DNA of 64,000 nt from JADLGL01 sp963667605. GTDB lineage: Bacteria > Pseudomonadota > Alphaproteobacteria > Rhizobiales > Kaistiaceae. Position numbers and translations under genes: made by a program. Under the pieces are notes generated by a model. That model made no database searches. It saw nothing but the letters and a program-made list of their open reading frames with translations, and was not told the origin of the DNA. This document shows, piece after piece, positions 59,811-64,000 of this stretch. Location of the stretch: assembly GCA_963667605.2 (NCBI GenBank), contig CAXXUZ010000002.1, forward strand, positions 124,001 to 188,000, read 5' to 3'. Within the stretch, counting starts at the first letter, position 1, and the number at the start of each line of letters is the position of its first letter.

Positions 59811-61292
59811 CTACACGCCCGGGGTCGCCGTAGGCACAAAATCGGCGGTATCGGTGGATTCGTAGTTGAAAGTAATGTCCTTCCAAACTTCCAAGGCAGC
59901 CTTAAGCGGCGCGCACCATTTGGCGGCTGCGTTGAGAATGTCGGGTCCCTCCGCCATGTAGTCGCGACCTTCATTTCGAGCCATGATCATCGTCTCAAGA
60001 GCGACGCGATTTGCGATAGCGCCGGCCTGAATGCCGTCGGGATGGCCGATCGTGCCGCCGCCGAATTGTAGGACGACGTCCTCGCCGAGATAATGGATCA
60101 GCTGATGCATTTGGCCGGCGTGGATGCCGCCCGACGCGACGGGGACGACCTTGTTGAGCGACGCCCAATCCTGCTCGAAAAAGAGGCCGTGTTCGAGGCT
60201 AACCGGAGTGTGGGTCATCAGCAAGGTGTCGTAGAAACCCTTAATCATCAAAGGATCGCCTTCCAGCTTCCCGACAACTGTGCCGGCATGGATGTGATCC
60301 ACTCCTGCCATCCGCATCCATTTGCAGATCACGCGGAAGTTCATGCCATGGTTCTTTTGGCGCGAGTAAGTCGAGTTGCCAGCGCGATGGAGGTGCAAGA
60401 TCATGTCGTTCTTGCGGGCCCACTTCGCCATGCTCTGGATCGCGGTGTAGCCAATCACAAGATCGATCATGATGATGACGGATCCGAGTTCTTTGGCGAA
60501 CTCGGCGCGTTCATACATTTCTTCCATCGTCCCAGCGGTCACGTTGAGATAGTGACCCTTGACCTCACCGGTCGCTGCTGAGGCGCGATTCACCGCCTCC
60601 ATGCAGTAAAGGTAACGGTCCCGCCAATGCATGAAGGGCTGTGAGTTGATATTCTCATCGTCTTTGACGAAATCGAGGCCGCCCTTGAGAGCCTCATAGA
60701 CAACACGGCCATAGTTGCGGCCTGAGAGCCCGAGCTTGGGCTTAGTTGTGGCGCCGAGAAACGGCCGGCCGAATTTGTCCAGACGTTCGCGTTCGACGAC
60801 CACGCCAGTGGCCGGGCCTTGAAACGTCTTTAGATACGCGACGGGGAGGCGCATGTCTTCGAGGCGGAGGGCCTTGACCGCCTTGAACCCGAAAACATTG
60901 CCGATAATCGAGGCCGTGAGATTGGCAATTGAGCCCGGCTCGAACAAATCGATGTCGTAGGCGATATAGGCAAAATACTGCTGGTCGACCTTGGTGCCTT
61001 CCCCGGTGTTGGGCACCGGATCGACCTTGTAAGCCTTGGCACGATATATTTCGGCGTTGGTGAGACGGTCAGTCCACACCACAGTCCAAGTGGCGGTCGA
61101 CGATTCGCCGGCAACGGCCGCCGCGGCCTCAACAGGATCGACGCCCGGCTGGGGGGTGATGCGGAACAGCGCCAGGATATCGGTATCTTTCGGCTGATAA
61201 TCCGGCTCCCAATAGCCCATCTGGGCATAGGGAATGACCCCGGCTTTGTACCGCTCCTTGCCCTCGGCCATCGTCTTTTGATCAGTATCCAT
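59811..61292 (-). CDS. cbbL: RuBisCO large subunit, form IC (red type)
   Basis: 493 residues. The active-site parts are complete: FLGATTKPKLGLSGRNYGRV (loop with the two lysines), LDFVKDDENINSQPFMHWRD (Lys that is carbamylated, then Asp/Glu), HLHRAGNSTYSRQKNHGMNF (loop 6 neighbourhood and His), HAGTVVGKLEGDP (Lys in loop 6), and VASGGIHAGQMHQLIHYLGE. The N-terminus (DYQPKDTDILALFRITPQPG) and the length fit form IC. It fixes CO2 on ribulose bisphosphate. Neighbours cbbS and cbbX agree. Confidence 0.97.
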   Translation of the reverse strand: MDTDQKTMAEGKERYKAGVIPYAQMGYWEPDYQPKDTDILALFRITPQPGVDPVEAAAAVAGESSTATWTVVWTDRLTNAEIYRAKAYKVDPVPNTGEGTKVDQQYFAYIAYDIDLFEPGSIANLTASIIGNVFGFKAVKALRLEDMRLPVAYLKTFQGPATGVVVERERLDKFGRPFLGATTKPKLGLSGRNYGRVVYEALKGGLDFVKDDENINSQPFMHWRDRYLYCMEAVNRASAATGEVKGHYLNVTAGTMEEMYERAEFAKELGSVIIMIDLVIGYTAIQSMAKWARKNDMILHLHRAGNSTYSRQKNHGMNFRVICKWMRMAGVDHIHAGTVVGKLEGDPLMIKGFYDTLLMTHTPVSLEHGLFFEQDWASLNKVVPVASGGIHAGQMHQLIHYLGEDVVLQFGGGTIGHPDGIQAGAIANRVALETMIMARNEGRDYMAEGPDILNAAAKWCAPLKAALEVWKDITFNYESTDTADFVPTATPGV

Positions 61293-61317
61293 CGTTCCGT
61301 CCTCCTTCGAATGTTTG

Positions 61318-61743
61318 TTAAGCGGCGCGGGCCTGTGCGATCGTCGGATCGAGGGTGCCCGACTGGTAGCGTTTGGCCATTTCGGTCATCGGAATAATCT
61401 TGATCTTTGGGGCTTGGCCGGCGGTGCCGAATTGTTCGAGGCGGTCGTGGCACAGCTTCTGCGCCGAAAGGCAGGTCGATTCGCTGTTGCCGTGGTCCTG
61501 ATGCATGCACAGCGGAATGTCGGGATAGATTTCGGCGAGGGCGTCGATCATCTTGGTCAGCATGATGTCGTTGGCGTAATTCCGGGCGCCGCGGCTGGCC
61601 TGAATGATCAAGGGAGCATCGACCTCTGCTGCCGCACCCACCATCGCCAAGCCCTGCTCCATGTTGTTGATGTTGAAGGCCGGTACGCCGTAACCGTTCT
61701 CGGCGGCGTGGTCCAAAAGCTGCCTTAGGGTAATACGGGCCAT
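61318..61743 (-). pseudogene. cbbA: Class II fructose-bisphosphate aldolase CbbA with large internal deletion
   Basis: 141 codons, one continuous frame. Residues 1-82 match the N-terminus (ITLRQLLDHAAENGYGVPAF, then LCMHQDHGNSESTC, the His/Asp pair), and residues 95-141 match the C-terminus (LCHDRLEQFGTAGQAPKIKI, IPMTEMAKRYQSGTLDP). About 210 residues between them, which normally hold the other zinc ligands and the substrate loops, are absent, with the frame kept. A full enzyme is about 345-360 residues. The product cannot be an active aldolase. The missing stretch may be a real deletion or an assembly artefact. Confidence 0.85.
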
Positions 61744-61791
61744 TGCTCGTCTCCTGCCTTCAGTGCTTGGGCGTCGTGGCGGTGAAGCGGA

Positions 61792-63807
61792 TCATGCCAA
61801 CAGCTTCTTCGCAGCATCGACGATCGCCTCGGTGGTGATGCCAAAATGCTTGAATACTTCGAGGCCAGGGCCGGAAGCACCGAAGCTCGACATGCCGATG
61901 AACACATCGTCGTCGCGGAGGAAGCGGTCCCAGCTTTGCCGGATCGCGGCTTCTACGGCGATGCGCGGGGCAGTGCCAAGGACTTCGTTGCGGTAGGCTT
62001 CGGACTGCTGTCCGAACAACTCGATCGATGGCATCGAAACCACCGCGGCGCCCACGCCCGCCATGGCCAGGGTCTCGGCAGCGGCAACGGCAAGCGATAC
62101 TTCCGAGCCGGACGCGATGATCGTCACTTGGCGCTTGCCGCCGGAATCACGAAGCACATAACCGCCCTTGGCAACAAGGTTCTCAGTATCGGCGTTGGTG
62201 CGGAGAGCTGGCAGGCCCTGGCGGGTCAACACCAGCGCCGACGGGCCGCTCTCATTGGTAAGCGCGGTTTGCCACGCCTCGGCGGTTTCGATGGCGTCTG
62301 CGGGGCGCAAGACCAACATATTCGGGAACGCCCGCAGCGAGGAAAGCGTTTCGACGGGCTGATGAGTCGGGCCATCCTCGCCTAGGCCGATCGAATCATG
62401 GGTCAGGACGTGAATGATCCGGATACCCATCAGCGCGGCGAGCCGGATCGATGGCCGCGAATAATCGGCGAAGACCAGGAAGGTGCCGCCATAGGGAATG
62501 AACCCCTTATGCAGGGCGATCCCGTTCATCGCACAGGCCATGCCATGTTCGCGCACCCCATAATGGAGGTACGTGCCGGCATAGTCCTCATTGGTCACCG
62601 CTTCATGCGAGCCGATCTTGGTGCCGACCGAGCCGGTGAGATCGGCGGAGCCGCCGAGGAGAAAGGGTATCGCCGGAATCAGGGCCTCAAGGCTCTTCTG
62701 CGATGACTGGCGAGTGGCTAGCTTGGGCTTTTCCTCCGCCCATTTCGTCTTCAGTTCTGCAACAACGCCGGCTGCGATCTCAGCGACCTGCCCTTGCTGG
62801 CCGCTGACGAACTGATCGCGAATATCCCCGGGCACGCCGTTCAGCCGCGATTCCCAGGCCACGCGGCGGACGCCGCCGCGGGCGCCGGCGTTGCGCCAGG
62901 CGTTGAGAACCGGATCGGGCATGACGAAGGGTTCGTGCGGCCAGTTGATTGCTTTGCGGACACCGGCGACTTCCTCCTCGCCAAGCGGCTCGCCATGCGC
63001 CTTGGCGGTGCCGGCTCGGGTCGGCGCGCCATAGCCGATCTTGGTGCGGCAGGCGATCAGTGACGGCCTGTCGATGGCGCGCTCATCGGCGATGGCCGTG
63101 GCAACTGCCTCCACGTCATGGCCGTCGACGGCTTTGACGGACCAGCCGGCGGCGGCGAAACGGGCGTGCTGGTCGGTCGAGGTCGACAGCTTGGTCGAAC
63201 CGTCGATCGAGATTTCGTTGTCGTCCCAAAGGACAATCAAACGGCCGAGCCCGAGATGACCGGCCAGGTCGATCGCCTCATGGCTGAGCCCTTCCATCAG
63301 ACAGCCATCGCCGGCGATGGCGTAGGTGAAATGATCGACAAGGTCGTCCCCGAAACGGGAATTGAGCAAGCGCTCGGCGAGGGCCATGCCAACGGCGTTG
63401 CCGAGCCCTTGGCCGAGCGGGCCGGTGGTGGTCTCCACACCTGAAGCGTGGCCATATTCTGGGTGACCGGCGGTCTTGGAGCCAAGCTGGCGGAAATTCC
63501 GCAGCTGGTCCAACGTCATGTCCTCATAGCCGGTTAGATGGAGGAGCGAATAAAGCAACATCGATCCATGGCCGGCGGAGAGGACGAAACGGTCGCGGTC
63601 AGGCCATTCCGGCGCCGTCGGGTCGAATTTCAGGAACCGGGTAAACAACACTGTGGCGACGTCCGCCATCCCCAGGGGCATTCCCGGATGACCCGATTTC
63701 GCCGCCTGGACGGCATCCATCGACAGCGCCCTGATCGCGGCCGCCATCGTTCGATCGTCTATGGCGGGGGTGTCCTTGGCCAATTCGCTGGTTTGGTCTT
63801 GGGTCAT
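61792..63807 (-). CDS. cbbT: Transketolase CbbT
   Basis: 671 residues from ATG 63807. MAAAIRALSMDAVQAAKSGH, GHGSMLLYSLLHLTGYEDMT, GPLGQGLGNAVGMALAERLL and IAGDGCLMEGLSHEAIDLAG (GDG...N thiamine diphosphate motif), later TYLHYGVREHGMACAMNGIA, SIGLGEDGPTHQPVETLSSL. It moves two-carbon units in the Calvin cycle and pentose phosphate pathway. Sits between cbbP and cbbA. A frame to 63846 (TTG) overlaps cbbP and is less likely. Confidence 0.95.
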   Translation of the reverse strand: MTQDQTSELAKDTPAIDDRTMAAAIRALSMDAVQAAKSGHPGMPLGMADVATVLFTRFLKFDPTAPEWPDRDRFVLSAGHGSMLLYSLLHLTGYEDMTLDQLRNFRQLGSKTAGHPEYGHASGVETTTGPLGQGLGNAVGMALAERLLNSRFGDDLVDHFTYAIAGDGCLMEGLSHEAIDLAGHLGLGRLIVLWDDNEISIDGSTKLSTSTDQHARFAAAGWSVKAVDGHDVEAVATAIADERAIDRPSLIACRTKIGYGAPTRAGTAKAHGEPLGEEEVAGVRKAINWPHEPFVMPDPVLNAWRNAGARGGVRRVAWESRLNGVPGDIRDQFVSGQQGQVAEIAAGVVAELKTKWAEEKPKLATRQSSQKSLEALIPAIPFLLGGSADLTGSVGTKIGSHEAVTNEDYAGTYLHYGVREHGMACAMNGIALHKGFIPYGGTFLVFADYSRPSIRLAALMGIRIIHVLTHDSIGLGEDGPTHQPVETLSSLRAFPNMLVLRPADAIETAEAWQTALTNESGPSALVLTRQGLPALRTNADTENLVAKGGYVLRDSGGKRQVTIIASGSEVSLAVAAAETLAMAGVGAAVVSMPSIELFGQQSEAYRNEVLGTAPRIAVEAAIRQSWDRFLRDDDVFIGMSSFGASGPGLEVFKHFGITTEAIVDAAKKLLA

Positions 63808-63823
63808 GCGATCAAAGGCCTCT

Positions 63824-64000
63824 TTATCCAGCGGTCTTTTGTTCAACGAGTTTCAGGATTAGCGGCGTCAGGATTAGCTGCATTGCGAGATCGAGATGGC
63901 CGCCTCTGATGACGATGGAATTGGCTCGCGACATGAAGGATTGCGGGATCATTGCCAGCAAATAAGGAAAGTCGACTCCGCGGGGATTGGACCAGCGGAT
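63824..64000 (-). CDS. cbbP: Phosphoribulokinase CbbP, C-terminal end (runs off window)
   Basis: 58 residues on the minus strand reading IRWSNPRGVDFPYLLAMIPQ, SFMSRANSIVIRGGHLDLAM, QLILTPLILKLVEQKTAG, then TAA at 63824. The pattern RWSNPRGxDFPYLL...MSRANSIV...KLDLAMQLILTPLI is the C-terminus of red-lineage phosphoribulokinase. It makes ribulose 1,5-bisphosphate for RuBisCO. Its stop is 17 bases from the cbbT start, as in a cbbF-P-T-A-L-S-X operon. Confidence 0.92.
   Translation of the reverse strand: MRWSNPRGVDFPYLLAMIPQSFMSRANSIVIRGGHLDLAMQLILTPLILKLVEQKTAG

Noticed and set aside
1..64000. CRISPR array or cas genes
   Set aside because: No regularly spaced repeats and no Cas-like protein in any frame.

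Overview
The window looks like the chromosome of an alphaproteobacterium, GC-rich throughout. It carries a CtrA-type cell-cycle set (ctrA, chpT, divK, pleD, sciP) and the gene order divK-pleD-rpmG-DUF983-rnr-topA-dprA-plsY-pyrC-pyrB, which I associate with Hyphomicrobiales-like genomes. A red-type (form IC) RuBisCO operon implies carbon fixation by the Calvin cycle. The genus cannot be named from sequence alone.

Layout. 1-6.7 kb is a scrap yard: the 5' part of an IS1380-like transposase that cuts a GGDEF gene, a sulfotransferase fragment, a decayed phage lysis module (broken GH24 endolysin, 3TM holin-like protein, membrane coiled coil) and a macro-domain protein. 6.7-15 kb holds signalling genes: a coiled-coil membrane protein, an EipA/DUF1134 protein, chpT with a shrunken che-like cluster, ctrA, fliJ, divK and pleD. 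15-32 kb is housekeeping: rpmG, rnr, topA, a frameshifted dprA, plsY, pyrC/pyrB, an AidB-like dehydrogenase, an SLC13-type permease, ruvX, sciP, mnmA and a methyltransferase.

32.4-49.9 kb is an integrated island. It starts at a tRNA-Met gene and contains an odd tRNA-Ser, a tyrosine integrase, an AlpA-like regulator with an in-frame stop, a primase-polymerase, a broken AAA_25 helicase, recD2, a thioredoxin and an amidase. A 19-bp sequence at the 3' end of tRNA-Met recurs with one mismatch at 49897-49915, which probably marks the far end. Two inverted copies of one IS3-family element lie inside the island. The second copy interrupts a lipoprotein gene and is itself interrupted by a 2,515-bp IS1-family element. 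That element has 19-bp terminal repeats, an 8-bp target duplication and three passenger genes, one of them a P63C-domain protein. It is the most unusual structure in the window.

50-57 kb holds a host-attachment family protein, a LOG-family protein with an early amber codon, a P-type ATPase remnant, a conserved hypothetical, a beta-lactamase-fold protein without the SxxK motif, an alpha-glucan phosphorylase and a membrane protein. 57-64 kb is the Calvin operon on the minus strand: cbbP (partial), cbbT, cbbA, cbbL, cbbS, cbbX, then cbbR. cbbA is an in-frame internal-deletion version lacking most of the enzyme.

Broken genes are frequent (at least ten with frameshifts, in-frame stops or truncations). 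Some may be assembly or consensus errors. The IS-linked ones have clean junctions and look real.
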